Source: Halohasta salina
GTDB lineage: Archaea; Halobacteriota; Halobacteria; Halobacteriales; Haloferacaceae
DNA length: 64,000 bases
Reading direction: 5' to 3'
Assembly: GCF_024178165.1 (NCBI RefSeq)
Contig: NZ_JAMZIE010000003.1
Location: 310,001 to 374,000, forward strand
Shown here: in pieces, positions 22,475-30,499 of the stretch
How positions within the stretch are numbered: the stretch's first letter is position 1
How the letters are laid out: every line of letters starts with the position of its first letter
Program-made: the position numbers and the translations under genes
Notes under the pieces: generated by a model
The model's input: only the letters and a program-made list of their open reading frames with translations
Database searches by the model: none
Told to the model about the DNA's origin: nothing

Positions 22475-22497
22475 TACACGCCTATCGTCGACGGCGG

Positions 22498-22526
22498 TAT
22501 ATTAGTTTTGGGTAGCTAATTCAAAA
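22498..22526 (-). promoter_or_regulatory. promoter and inverted repeats of the metal-uptake operon
   Basis: Reading toward the operon, a TATA-like CTAATATACC lies about 24-32 bases before the znuA start. It overlaps ATTAG-N10-CTAAT (22501-22520) and TTTTG-N11-CAAAA (22506-22526). AT-rich inverted repeats over the promoter are what a DtxR/SirR-type metal repressor site would look like. The regulator is not in the window. Confidence 0.45.
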
Positions 22527-22571
22527 TTTAGTCACTTCTAATTCATTGGTGTCGGGCCTGCGAGAGACCAC

Positions 22572-23102
22572 TCACGAGGAGTCGGTGGTCGTCGACTCGG
22601 CTTCGAGTCGTTTGGCGATCGTCACGCCAACCGTCCGGGGGTCATCCTCGAGAATCTCGATGGAATCACCGACCGCGATCGTGCCCGGCGACACCACACG
22701 CGCACAGATTCCACCGCGGCCCTCCCCGAGGGCGCTGGCGACACCCTCCTCACCAGCGACCGCCTCGACGTGTGCACAGGGCGGTCGCGGGCGGGTGCCG
22801 CGGAGTTGGGCACTGCCGACGCGAAACGTCGTTTCGAGCAGGTCGTGGAGCGCCCGGCCCCGAGTGACGATGTTCCGGCGATGTCGACCGTCGCCGAGAT
22901 CGATCCCGACGGTGTCGCGGATCGTCTCGATGGCGTCGGCTTCCAGTAGCGTGATTTCACAGACGTCGTACGGCGAGTAGTAGCCGGTCCCGCGGCGATA
23001 GCGGTCGCCGACGAGGCCGCCCTCGACGGCCTCTACGCTCTCGCGTCGTTCCATCGGTTCGCCACCTTCGGGCGCGATAAACAGTTGGTCGACCGTTCCC
23101 AT
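22572..23102 (-). CDS. MOSC domain protein
   Basis: A 176-residue stand-alone MOSC domain. The N-terminus MGTVDQLFIAP and the strand VEGGLVGDRYRRGTG near residue 28 are typical, as is RRNIVTRG near 75. The hallmark cysteine is at PCAHVEAV near residue 108. MOSC domains carry sulfur for molybdenum cofactor modification or handle N-hydroxylated compounds with a Mo enzyme; stand-alone members are often poorly characterised. The next gene upstream, trm5b, is on the same strand with a 24-base gap. No Mo-cofactor gene is adjacent, so the partner is unknown. Confidence 0.88.
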   Translation of the reverse strand: MGTVDQLFIAPEGGEPMERRESVEAVEGGLVGDRYRRGTGYYSPYDVCEITLLEADAIETIRDTVGIDLGDGRHRRNIVTRGRALHDLLETTFRVGSAQLRGTRPRPPCAHVEAVAGEEGVASALGEGRGGICARVVSPGTIAVGDSIEILEDDPRTVGVTIAKRLEAESTTTDSS

Positions 23103-23126
23103 ACCAACCGTCCGCTCCCGGTCGGC

Positions 23127-24146
23127 CTAACGGTTCGCTTCCGATTTCGTGAGCCGCACGTCGAGACAGACGTTCTCCTCGTGCGGCGCATACGACCGCA
23201 CGACGTGTTCGGTTTCGACCTCGATCTCGTATTCGGGCTCGGCAGCCGCCCGGATCGCCTCGATGCCGGGGCCGAACGGGTCCGAATCGTGCTGGATATC
23301 GTAGTAGTGGAGCACACACTCCTCGCCGGCGAGTTCGACCGCGGTCTCCAGGAACTCACCTGCACTGTGTGGTAGATTCATGACGAGTCGGTCGGCCCAT
23401 CCGTGGTAGTCGCTGGCTACTGTTCGCACGTCACCGGCAATCGCCGTTATCGACTCACTAACGCCGTTTCGTCGGGCGTTTTCGCGGAGATAGTCGACGG
23501 CCGTCTCGTTGAGGTCGACGGCGACGACGTCGGCACCACGGCTAGCCGCCGGGATCGCAAACGGGCCCACGCCGGCGAACATGTCGAGGACGTGTTCGCC
23601 GGGGTCGATGCCCTCGACGACACGGTGGCGCTCGGTCGCCAGCCGTGGCGAGAAGTAGACTGCCGCGAGATCGAGCAAGAACTCGTGGCCGTACTCCCGG
23701 TGGACGGTTTCGGTCGGCGACCGGTTGGTGTCGGTGTCCTCGCGTTCGGCCAGTAGCTCCCAGTCCCGGACCCGGAGTTCGCCTTTGATCTTCGAGGCCC
23801 GATTGAGCACCGAGCGAACGGGCAGATCCGACGCCATCACCGCGTCGGCGATCTCGGCGGCGCGCTCGGCGTCGTCCTCGTCGACGATGATGACGTCGCC
23901 CAGTCGTTCGAGCGAGGGCTCGTAGCCGAGGATATCCGCGGGCGTTCGAGCCGTCCGCCGCGTCGGGAGGTCGCGGGTCGTCGTCTCGAATCCGTCGGGG
24001 ACGCCGTCGGGGTCAGTTACCGGGATGTAGAGGGTGCCCTCGTCGTTGACGATTTGGTAATCGTCGTCTAACACCCCCGCTTCGGCTAACGCCTGCCTGC
24101 TCTCTTCGCCGGCTTCCCGCGGGACGGCGATACACGGAACCTCCAT
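23127..24146 (-). CDS. trm5b: tRNA (guanine37-N1)-methyltransferase, Trm5b-like
   Basis: A 339-residue SAM-dependent methyltransferase that would methylate G37 of tRNA next to the anticodon to prevent frameshifting. Domains: an N-terminal D1 module (residues 1-70), the RNA-binding Trm5 region (SVLNRASKIKGELRVR near 112) and the class I Rossmann domain from about 160, with the SAM motif VLDMFAGVGPFAIPAA near 190, VAVDLNETAV near 212 and the catalytic-type NLPHSAGEF near 260. The three-domain layout fits Trm5b; wyosine enzymes such as Taw2 are relatives, so that remains an alternative. The start is the first ATG of the frame. Confidence 0.88.
   Translation of the reverse strand: MEVPCIAVPREAGEESRQALAEAGVLDDDYQIVNDEGTLYIPVTDPDGVPDGFETTTRDLPTRRTARTPADILGYEPSLERLGDVIIVDEDDAERAAEIADAVMASDLPVRSVLNRASKIKGELRVRDWELLAEREDTDTNRSPTETVHREYGHEFLLDLAAVYFSPRLATERHRVVEGIDPGEHVLDMFAGVGPFAIPAASRGADVVAVDLNETAVDYLRENARRNGVSESITAIAGDVRTVASDYHGWADRLVMNLPHSAGEFLETAVELAGEECVLHYYDIQHDSDPFGPGIEAIRAAAEPEYEIEVETEHVVRSYAPHEENVCLDVRLTKSEANR
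23406..23420. repeat. GTAG-N7-CTAC palindrome copy (inside trm5b)
   Basis: GTAGTCGCTGGCTAC lies inside the trm5b coding region. It is the only one of the six exact copies found within a gene, so it may be a chance match. Confidence 0.3.
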
Positions 24147-24263
24147 ACGAGTCGGTAGTTGCCGAGCGGATGAGTAAGGGTGACGTTTCGGTGTGGCTGC
24201 TGCGGCTCGGGCCGCTCACCGCATAACCGGTGGTTTTAGGCCGTCGACGCCAACTGGTTGGTG

Positions 24264-24542
24264 ATGGTCGACACGGAGTTCCCGGAGCCCCAACCCGGAC
24301 CGTCGTGGGAGCAGCTGCGGGTTCGGCTCGCCTGTAGCGCGGGCGTCGCAGTCCTCCAGCTCGTCGTCTTCTGGGAGTTCGTTATCCGGTCGCTACCGCT
24401 GCTGTGGCCGCCGATGGAGCCGCTCAGTCAGTGGGCGACGTTCCTCATGCTCTCGGCGGGTTCGTTCGTCGTGATTTCGGGGCTGTTCGGCACGCTCATC
24501 GCCGATCAGCTCTACAAACGGTATCTGGTCGACGACCGGTAG
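24264..24542 (+). CDS. small haloarchaeal membrane protein
   Basis: A 92-residue protein with a polar N-terminus (MVDTEFPEPQPGPSWEQL), then two hydrophobic segments at about residues 25-45 and 57-78, and a short basic C-terminus ending YKRYLVDDR. No conserved enzyme motif is visible. I choose the ATG at 24264; a GTG just upstream is possible. Its TAG stop is embedded in a 15-bp palindrome that bridges to the stop of the convergent ABC ATPase gene. Function unknown. Confidence 0.65.
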   Translation: MVDTEFPEPQPGPSWEQLRVRLACSAGVAVLQLVVFWEFVIRSLPLLWPPMEPLSQWATFLMLSAGSFVVISGLFGTLIADQLYKRYLVDDR

Positions 24543-24553
24543 CCGCCGGCTAC
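24539..24553. repeat. GTAG-N7-CTAC palindrome bridging two convergent stops
   Basis: GTAGCCGCCGGCTAC is a palindrome around a single central C. It contains the TAG stop of the upstream gene and ends one base before the stop codon of the convergent gene. The placement fits a shared terminator or a bound boundary element. Confidence 0.6.
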
Positions 24554-25387
24554 TCACCGCTCGTCGGCCCGTTCTTCTTCGGCTCGTTCTCCTTCGGCCC
24601 ACTCTTCTTCGGAGAGCGCGGTCACCCGCGGCGAATCGGTCGTCGGATCGGTCGCGACGACCGTCCGGGCGTCGAAGGCCGCTTCGAGCGTTCCGCTCGT
24701 GAGCACTGCTTCGGGCGCGCCGGCCTCCAGTACTGACCCCTCGGCGAGCAACACCAACTGGTCGCAGTAGCGGGCGGCCAGATTCAGGTCGTGGATCGCC
24801 GCTACCGCCGCCCGTCCCTCGTCGACCACCGACCGCACCAGATCGAGGGTGTTGATCGCGTGGTTGATATCGAGGTTCGCGGTCGGCTCGTCCAACAACA
24901 GCAGCGGCGTCTCTTGGGCGAACGCCCGCCCCAGCAGGACGCGCTGGCGCTCGCCGCCGCTCAGTTTGGTCACCGGTCGATCTGCGAGCGCCGTGAGATC
25001 GGTGTGTTCGAGCGCTTCGCGGACCGCCCGCCGGTCGTCGGCGTCGGCGGTCCCGAACCGGCCGATATGCGGATTCCGGCCCATGGCGACCGCATCCTCG
25101 ACCGAAAAGGAAAACGAGAGTCGCGTCTCCTGTGGCACCGTGGCGACCAGTCGACCGGTCTCGCGGGCCGACAGGTCGCCGACCGCGTGACCGTCGACCC
25201 TCACCCGTCCCCCTGTCGGCTCGATGCTTCCCTGCATCGCCCGCAGGAGCGTCGTCTTGCCGGCCCCGTTAGGGCCGACGAGCCCGACGAGGTCGCCCGC
25301 ACCGGCGGTGAGCGAGACCTCGCTGATGATCTCACTGCCGGCGAGGTCGACCGACAGGTCCTCAACGACGAGCGTCGGGTCGCTCAT
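24554..25387 (-). CDS. btuD: cobalamin/iron-chelate ABC transporter ATP-binding protein
   Basis: A 277-residue ABC ATPase of the BtuD/FecE family. Walker A GPNGAGKTT near residue 39, VPQETRLSFSF Q-loop near 84, signature LSGGERQRVLLGRA near 143 and Walker B LLLLDEPTANLD near 164 are intact, with the switch His in AIHDLN. It ends in an unusual run of Glu, Ala and Arg. Its start overlaps the permease stop by four bases (ATGA). Together with the permease and the divergent binding protein it would import vitamin B12, heme or a siderophore; B12 is favoured by the B12-dependent enzyme elsewhere in the window. Confidence 0.88.
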   Translation of the reverse strand: MSDPTLVVEDLSVDLAGSEIISEVSLTAGAGDLVGLVGPNGAGKTTLLRAMQGSIEPTGGRVRVDGHAVGDLSARETGRLVATVPQETRLSFSFSVEDAVAMGRNPHIGRFGTADADDRRAVREALEHTDLTALADRPVTKLSGGERQRVLLGRAFAQETPLLLLDEPTANLDINHAINTLDLVRSVVDEGRAAVAAIHDLNLAARYCDQLVLLAEGSVLEAGAPEAVLTSGTLEAAFDARTVVATDPTTDSPRVTALSEEEWAEGERAEEERADER

Positions 25388-26481
25388 AGCTCGTGGACCT
25401 CCCGGCTGCGCAGTAGATAGAGGAAGAAGGGCGCACCGAGGGCGGCGGTGACGATGCCGACCGGGATCTCGGTCGCGCCCGCACGAGCGATCGTATCGGT
25501 CACCACGAGGAACGACGCCCCAGCGAGCGCCGCCGCGGGCAACAGCACCCGGTGGTCGGGGCCGGCGACCAGTCGAACCATGTGGGGGACGATCAGTCCG
25601 ACGAAGCCGATCACCCCGGAGACGGCGACCGCCGCGGCGGTGAGGACGGCCGAGACCGCAAGCAGGATCCGCTTAGTTCGTTCGACCTCGACGCCCAGCC
25701 CGTGGGCGGCCTCCTCGCCGAGCAGGAGGACGTTGAGATCCCGCGCGTAGGCCAGCAGGATTCCGAACAGTAGCGGGACAACGAGGAGGGTGACTGTCAC
25801 GTCGTCCCAGCCGGCGTTGCCGAGGTGGCCCATCAGCCAGTGGACGACCTGTCGGAGCCCGTCGCCGCTTTTCAGTTGGAGGAAGGCGATCACCGCACCC
25901 AGAAAGGCTTGGATGGCGACCCCCGCCAGCAGTAGTGTCGCAACCGGCGTCCGGCCCCCCTCGGTGGCGATGGCGTAGACGGCGAACGCCGACAGCAACG
26001 CGCCGGCGAACGCCGCCCCCTGCAGCCCGAGGCCAAAGGGGATCGCGATCGGGACGACCAGAAACGCGACCGCTCCCGCCGCGGCCCCCGAGGAGACGCC
26101 GATGATCGAGGGGTCGGCCATCGGATTCCGAAAGAAGCCCTGCATCACGGTGCCGGCGGCCGCCAGCGCGAAGCCGACGCCCGCCGCCAAAAGGATTCGC
26201 GGGAGCCGGACCCGCATCACGATCGTCCGGTGGGTGGCGTCGACCGGATAAGCGAACGGCGACTGCCACTGGATCGACGGCGCGGGCAACTGGAGGACAC
26301 CGCCGGCCGAACTGCCGGTCAGCTCGATCCCGGTCGGCACCGCAACGGCGTTGAGCAGCACCTGCAGCACGGCCAGCGGGTGGATCGACACCGGGCCGAT
26401 CCCGGCGCTCACGGTGATCGCCACCCCGAGGATGGCGGCCAACCACAGCGACCAGCCCACCGCACGCTGGCGTACGTCCAT
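25384..26481 (-). CDS. btuC: cobalamin/iron-chelate ABC transporter permease (FecCD family)
   Basis: A 365-residue permease with about ten helices. I use the ATG at 26481 (MDVRQRAVGWSLWLAA); upstream in-frame codons would run into the shared promoter. FecCD hallmarks are clear: RLPRILLAAGVGFALAAAGT near residue 110, FFRNPMADPSIIGVSSGAA near 135 and GFVGLIVPHMVRLVAGPDHR near 290, the last forming the coupling loop to BtuD. A loop of about 30 extra residues after the first helix (STSAGG-like, with LPAPSIQW) is longer than in E. coli BtuC. Confidence 0.9.
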   Translation of the reverse strand: MDVRQRAVGWSLWLAAILGVAITVSAGIGPVSIHPLAVLQVLLNAVAVPTGIELTGSSAGGVLQLPAPSIQWQSPFAYPVDATHRTIVMRVRLPRILLAAGVGFALAAAGTVMQGFFRNPMADPSIIGVSSGAAAGAVAFLVVPIAIPFGLGLQGAAFAGALLSAFAVYAIATEGGRTPVATLLLAGVAIQAFLGAVIAFLQLKSGDGLRQVVHWLMGHLGNAGWDDVTVTLLVVPLLFGILLAYARDLNVLLLGEEAAHGLGVEVERTKRILLAVSAVLTAAAVAVSGVIGFVGLIVPHMVRLVAGPDHRVLLPAAALAGASFLVVTDTIARAGATEIPVGIVTAALGAPFFLYLLRSREVHEL

Positions 26482-26507
26482 GACTGAAAGCGACCTTGGA
26501 GTAGTGA

Positions 26508-26517
26508 AATACTTATT
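26508..26517. promoter_or_regulatory. shared bidirectional TATA region between btuC and btuF
   Basis: AATACTTATT is centred 29 bases before btuF and 31 bases before btuC, so one AT-rich element sits at the promoter distance for both leaderless genes. Initiation in one direction would compete with the other. Confidence 0.5.
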
Positions 26518-26540
26518 GACTTCCCACCGAAGACCGGACA

Positions 26541-27659
26541 ATGCATCGGAATTCACGAATTCTCGTGTCGCTCCTCGTCGTGGTCGCACTGCTGGCGATC
26601 GCGCCCACAGGAGTCACTGCACAGCCAGCCGAGCCGACCAACGACTCGGCGTTTCCGGTCACGCTGACCGACGCGACCGGCACCGAAGTGACACTCGACG
26701 AGCGGCCCGAGCGCGTCACGACGACGAACCCGAGCGCCGCACAGGTAATGTGGGAACTCGATGCCGACTCGCAGGTCGTCGGCCTCACGCAGTTCGCCCA
26801 CTATCTGGAGGGAGCCGAAACCAGACAGAACGTCTCGTCGACGGAGTTAGGCGTCAGCGTCGAGCGCGTCGTGGCGACCGAGCCGGATCTCGTGCTCGCG
26901 CCGAACGCAACGAGCGTCGAGACCGTCGAGCGGCTTCGGGAGGCCGGGTTGACGGTGTATCACTTCCCGGCGGCGACCGACTTCGCCGACGTCAAATCCA
27001 AGACTTCGACCATCGGGCAGTTGACCGGCAACGAGCAGGCCGCCCGCGAGACCAACGCGTGGGTCGACGCCAACGTCGAGGCGGTATCAGCGGCGACCGC
27101 CGACGCCGACCGGCCGCGGCTGCTGTACCCGCTGTTGGGTGGCTTTGCGGTCGGCGGTGACACCTTTATCCACGAGATCATCACGACTGCGGGGGCCGAA
27201 AACGTCGCCGCCGCCGAGTTCGACGGCTACGAGGTCCTCAACGACGAGCGGGTCATCGAACTCGAACCCGAGGTGCTGTTGGTCACCGACCAGACCGAGG
27301 GCCAGATCCTCGGCAGCGAGCCCCACGCGTCGACGCCCGCCGGCCGGAACGGCGAGACGGTCTCCCTCGAAGTGAACTACATCAACCAACCGGCCCCCCG
27401 GAGCGTCGTCTACTCGACGCGTGATCTGGCGACACAGCTCCACCCCGGACCGTACGACGAGTCGGCGTTCGTCAGCCGCAGCGAGGCCGCCGCCAGCCTC
27501 GATGGGTCGGCTGCCAATGCGACCGATATGGACGACTCGAATGCGACCACCGACGACAGCCCGACTGGCGTCTCGGCCCCCGGCTTCGGGCCGGTCGTCG
27601 CGGTGCTGTCGCTGGTCGGTGGGAGCCTCCTGCTCGGCCGGCGGTCGGGAGCCGCCTGA
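26541..27659 (+). CDS. btuF: PGF-CTERM-anchored substrate-binding protein (BtuF-like)
   Basis: A 372-residue extracellular binding protein. It has a Sec signal (residues 1-27, ending VTAQ), a BtuF/FhuD-type domain (about 38-300) with [25 protein letters not shown] and [19 protein letters not shown], a Thr/Asp/Asn-rich linker with sequons and a C-terminal PGF-CTERM unit: PGFGPVVAV, a hydrophobic helix, then GRRSG. That tail is the substrate signal of archaeosortase A, so the protein should be lipid-anchored at its C-terminus, unlike the Tat lipoprotein ZnuA in the same window. It diverges from btuCD and completes the importer. Confidence 0.9.
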   Translation: MHRNSRILVSLLVVVALLAIAPTGVTAQPAEPTNDSAFPVTLTDATGTEVTLDERPERVTTTNPSAAQVMWELDADSQVVGLTQFAHYLEGAETRQNVSSTELGVSVERVVATEPDLVLAPNATSVETVERLREAGLTVYHFPAATDFADVKSKTSTIGQLTGNEQAARETNAWVDANVEAVSAATADADRPRLLYPLLGGFAVGGDTFIHEIITTAGAENVAAAEFDGYEVLNDERVIELEPEVLLVTDQTEGQILGSEPHASTPAGRNGETVSLEVNYINQPAPRSVVYSTRDLATQLHPGPYDESAFVSRSEAAASLDGSAANATDMDDSNATTDDSPTGVSAPGFGPVVAVLSLVGGSLLLGRRSGAA

Positions 27660-27685
27660 ATCGGTCGACCGGTCGACAGTCGTAA

Positions 27686-27696
27686 CGGTATTACCG
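27686..27696 (+). promoter_or_regulatory. 11-bp palindrome over the srp19 promoter
   Basis: CGGTA-T-TACCG is perfectly symmetric around one base and sits 22-32 bases before the srp19 ATG, where the TATA element is expected. It may be an operator overlapping a weak TATA box. Confidence 0.35.
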
Positions 27697-27717
27697 CAGC
27701 GCCACCCTTGCCCCTGT

Positions 27718-27993
27718 ATGGTCGAAAACGTGCTGTGGCCCGCCTACTTCGACGCCGGGCTCACCCGGTCGGAGGGCCGACGCGTCCCGATGGATCTCGC
27801 GGTCGACGAGCCGACGGTCGACGAGATCGCCGACGCCGTCCAGCAGGTCGGCTACGACGCGGTGATCGAACGCGAGAAATCCTACTCCCGGGAGTTCGAC
27901 GCTCGCGGTCGGGTGCTCGTCAAGGGGGCCGACGACACCAAAAACGACCTCGTCCAGGCGATCGGGGCCTACGTCGACCTCCTCCGCGAGTAA
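27718..27993 (+). CDS. srp19: signal recognition particle 19 kDa protein
   Basis: A 91-residue SRP19 that binds 7S RNA and promotes SRP54 loading for co-translational targeting. The family pattern is visible: [20 protein letters not shown] at the N-terminus (RNA contacts in the SEGRR turn), then the helix [24 protein letters not shown] and the basic RGRVLVKG. The length is typical of archaeal SRP19. Its stop overlaps the start of the GAR1 gene as TAATG, so the two are coupled. Confidence 0.93.
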   Translation: MVENVLWPAYFDAGLTRSEGRRVPMDLAVDEPTVDEIADAVQQVGYDAVIEREKSYSREFDARGRVLVKGADDTKNDLVQAIGAYVDLLRE

Positions 27994-28217
27994 TGCGCCG
28001 GATTGGCACCGTCGACCGAACCGCCCAAGGGTTGGCGATCGTCGGCGTCGAGAGCGACGACGTCCCCGACATCGGCCTGATGGTCGTCGATGAATCGCTG
28101 TCTACTGTCGGCCGGATCGTCGACGTCTTCGGCCCCGTCGATGGCCCCTACGTGGCGATCACGCCGACCGGCCCGTCGCTGACCGAGCTCGTCGGGACAA
28201 AGCTATACGCCCGTTGA
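27993..28217 (+). CDS. gar1: H/ACA ribonucleoprotein component GAR1
   Basis: A 74-residue Gar1 core, the length of archaeal proteins without Gly-Arg-rich tails. It forms a small beta-barrel: RRIGTVDRT, LAIVGVES, IGLMVVDES, TVGRIVDVFGPVDGPYVAI, the last being the signature that contacts Cbf5. It is part of the guide-RNA pseudouridylation complex. The start ATG overlaps the srp19 stop. The grouping of srp19, gar1 and a presenilin-like protease recurs in haloarchaea, as far as I recall. Confidence 0.9.
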   Translation: MRRIGTVDRTAQGLAIVGVESDDVPDIGLMVVDESLSTVGRIVDVFGPVDGPYVAITPTGPSLTELVGTKLYAR

Positions 28218-28265
28218 GCGGCCGGGAACACAACGCCCAAAGCCCCCTCGGCCCAACCCGGTGAT

Positions 28266-29225
28266 ATGTTTCCCCGGGAGTACCGCGGTGTCGCGGGTGC
28301 CGTCCTGCTGTTTTTGTTGATCCAACTCGGCTCGCTCGCGTTGGTCCAGACCTTCTTCGAACAGGGGTATCAGGCCGTCGAGAACCCCGACGATCCGACC
28401 AACAGTCTCCTGTATATCGGTGCGATTTTGGTCGCAACGCTAGGCTTTCTGGCCGCCTTCAAGTACGACTTTGACTGGATCGTCCGGGTGGTCATCGTCG
28501 CCACCAGCGGCCTGCTGTCGTGGTACGTCTTCAGCGCGCTGATGCCGTCGACCGTCGCCGCCGGCCTCGGCGCGGCGGTTTCGGTCGCGCTGTGGGTCTA
28601 CCCCGAGTGGTACGTGGTCGACACCGCCGGCGTCCTGATGGGCGCGGGCGCCGCGGGCCTGTTCGGCATTACCTTTGGGCTCTTGCCTGCGCTCGTGTTG
28701 CTGTCCGTGTTGGCAGTGTACGACGCGATCAGCGTCTACGGCACCGAACACATGCTCGATCTCGCCGACGGCGTGATGGATCTCCGGATTCCCGCGATCC
28801 TCGTGATCCCGCTGTCGCTGTCGTACTCGCTGCTCGATGACGACCCCGAGACGGGCGACCAAGTGGCTACCGACGAGGACGGACACGACGACAGTGACGC
28901 CGACGAGGACGTCGAGGACGACCGCGACGTGTTCTTCATCGGGCTCGGCGATGCGGTGATTCCGGGCGTGTTGGTCGCCAGCGCCGCCTTTTTCTCGCCA
29001 GCCCCGCAGTTCGTGGTGCCGGTCATCGAACTCAATCTCCCCGCGCTGCTCGCGCTGGTTGGGACGCTCGGCGGCCTGCTCGTCCTGATGCGGATGGTGA
29101 TGAAGGGTCGCGCCCACGCCGGGCTTCCGCTGCTCAACGGCGGGGCGATCGGCGGCTACCTGCTCGGCTCGCTTCTGGCGGGGGTCTCGCTGGTCGAGAC
29201 GGTCGGTCTAGCCGGCATCGTATAA
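28266..29225 (+). CDS. presenilin-like A22 family intramembrane protease
   Basis: A 319-residue protein with nine probable helices. Catalytic motifs of GxGD proteases are visible: LAVYDAISVYG near residue 155 with the first Asp in YD, and IGLGDAVIPG near 225 with the second Asp in GLGD. The PAL motif expected in the last helices is replaced by GLPLLNGG near 280. A highly acidic loop (about residues 198-222) separates the two catalytic helices, as in presenilin. It cleaves membrane helices; substrates are unknown. Confidence 0.88.
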   Translation: MFPREYRGVAGAVLLFLLIQLGSLALVQTFFEQGYQAVENPDDPTNSLLYIGAILVATLGFLAAFKYDFDWIVRVVIVATSGLLSWYVFSALMPSTVAAGLGAAVSVALWVYPEWYVVDTAGVLMGAGAAGLFGITFGLLPALVLLSVLAVYDAISVYGTEHMLDLADGVMDLRIPAILVIPLSLSYSLLDDDPETGDQVATDEDGHDDSDADEDVEDDRDVFFIGLGDAVIPGVLVASAAFFSPAPQFVVPVIELNLPALLALVGTLGGLLVLMRMVMKGRAHAGLPLLNGGAIGGYLLGSLLAGVSLVETVGLAGIV

Positions 29226-29227
29226 CA

Positions 29228-29242
29228 GTAGTCGCCGACTAC
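29228..29242. repeat. GTAG-N7-CTAC palindrome in a 30-bp convergent gap
   Basis: GTAGTCGCCGACTAC is a palindrome around a central C, placed between the stop of the presenilin-like gene and the stop of the PUA gene, as at 24539. A shared terminator or bound element is likely. Confidence 0.6.
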
Positions 29243-29255
29243 TCATCAGCGTCTG

Positions 29256-29789
29256 TCAGTCGTCGACGCCCTCGCGCACCTTCACGGCCATCCCGCTGTC
29301 GAAATCAGCCATCCCGTCGGCCGACAGTTCGGCCCGTCCCACGGCCAGCAACTCGCCACGCTCGTGGACGACCAGAACCTCGTCGCCGGGTCTGACGGCG
29401 GGGTCGACCTCACTCACGAACTTCGCAAACGTGTTTTTGCCGTCGCGGACGAACGGTTCGGACTCGTCGCCGACGACCACCCGGTTGGCCGGGGCCGGAA
29501 GATCGAGCAGCCGACGCCCGCCCGCGATCCCGAGGGTAAACCGGCCGTCGACGCCGTAGGAGACCAGCCGGGCATCGTCGGTGTGGACCTGTCGGGGCCG
29601 GCCGCCGGTCGACCGGCGGATCTCGAAGCGCTCGTCTGTCGGGAACAGCGTCGTCCCCGCCCCAGCACCGAACTGGTAGTCGGCGACCGTCCGCAGGGCG
29701 TCGATATCGCGGGCCGGCGTGCTGCCGTCGGCCCCATCACTGGCGGCACCGACATCCGACTCCCCGGTCGACGCGGGCTCGTCGCTCAT
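29256..29789 (-). CDS. PUA domain protein
   Basis: A 177-residue protein with a variable acidic N-terminus (about 30 residues), a middle module (residues 30-95: ALRTVADYQFG, ERFEIRRSTG, RRLLDLPAP) and a C-terminal PUA domain (about 98-175: NRVVVGDESEPFVRDGKNTFAKFV, DEVLVVHERGELLAVGRAEL). PUA domains bind RNA, and archaeal PUA proteins of this size are related to the tRNA/rRNA modification set. No catalytic domain is visible. Convergent with the presenilin-like gene. The RNA target is unknown. Confidence 0.85.
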   Translation of the reverse strand: MSDEPASTGESDVGAASDGADGSTPARDIDALRTVADYQFGAGAGTTLFPTDERFEIRRSTGGRPRQVHTDDARLVSYGVDGRFTLGIAGGRRLLDLPAPANRVVVGDESEPFVRDGKNTFAKFVSEVDPAVRPGDEVLVVHERGELLAVGRAELSADGMADFDSGMAVKVREGVDD

Positions 29790-29828
29790 ACCGTGAGGTT
29801 CCGCCGAGTAAATAAAAATGGGTGGATT

Positions 29829-30002
29829 TCAGACGGCCTCGACGAGCCGATTGCGGAACCACCACAGCAGCCCGAACAGCACGACGCCGAGGGCGACCCC
29901 GGCCAGCGTACTGCCGAAGACGGCCCGGCCGAGGGCCATCCCGACCGCCCCGCCGACGATGAGCGGTACGGCCGCCGATTCGATCCGTTGTGGGTCGATC
30001 AT
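29829..30002 (-). CDS. 57-residue small membrane protein (overlaps NYN gene)
   Basis: A short frame that is easily missed: MIDPQRIESAAVPLIVGG, then a hydrophobic stretch with two Gly-rich helices (about residues 11-29 and 31-47), WWFRNR and a short tail ending VEAV. Its ATG overlaps the NYN gene's stop as TAATG, the same arrangement as the DUF2110-TFE junction in this operon, and its composition is that of a real membrane protein. I therefore count it as the fourth gene of the tfe operon. Function unknown. Confidence 0.65.
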   Translation of the reverse strand: MIDPQRIESAAVPLIVGGAVGMALGRAVFGSTLAGVALGVVLFGLLWWFRNRLVEAV

Positions 30003-30499
30003 TACAGGAGGAAGTGGTTCTCGTCGTCGGAGAGATCGGTGAACTCGTCGGTCGCGTCGATCAACTCCTCGGCGGTCGAGGAGCCGAAGGCCATCACTTC
30101 GACCTTGACACCCTCGTGGCGGAGATGCGAGCAGAGTCGCGAGAAGTCGCCGTCGCCCGTACAGAGGACGACCGTGTCGACGTGGTTGGCGAGCGTCACG
30201 GCGTCGAGACTCATCCCGACGTCCCAGTCGGCCTTCTTCGTGCCGTCGCCGAACGTCTTGATCTCCTTGATCTTGGTCTCGAAGCCGATGTCGATCAGCG
30301 CCTCGAAGAACTTCTCTTCCTCCGGGGAGTCCGCCCGGATGACGTAGGCGATCGCCCGCGTGAGTTCGCGGCCCGAGACCGCCCCATCCAGCAGCGCGGA
30401 GTAGTCGATGTTTCGGGAGTAGAGGCTCTGGGCCGTGTGATAGAGGTTCTGGGAGTCCGCCAGCACGGCGACCCGCTGGTTGGGGTGGATATCAGTCAT
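30002..30499 (-). CDS. NYN domain protein (LabA/PIN-like, putative RNase)
   Basis: A 165-residue NYN domain. The acidic active-site residues are in place: VLADSQNLYHT near residue 12, KKADWDVGMSLDAV near 88 and VLCTGDGDFSRLCSHLRHEG near 110, the last being the family signature. NYN proteins are PIN-like nucleases or RNA-binding regulators. It is the third gene of the tfe-DUF2110-NYN operon and overlaps DUF2110 by eight bases. A role in RNA processing coupled to transcription is inferred from context only. Confidence 0.9.
   Translation of the reverse strand: MTDIHPNQRVAVLADSQNLYHTAQSLYSRNIDYSALLDGAVSGRELTRAIAYVIRADSPEEEKFFEALIDIGFETKIKEIKTFGDGTKKADWDVGMSLDAVTLANHVDTVVLCTGDGDFSRLCSHLRHEGVKVEVMAFGSSTAEELIDATDEFTDLSDDENHFLL

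Noticed and set aside
26482-26540. Cobalamin riboswitch upstream of btuF or btuC
   Set aside because: The 59-bp gap is too short for the element and only promoter-like sequence is visible.
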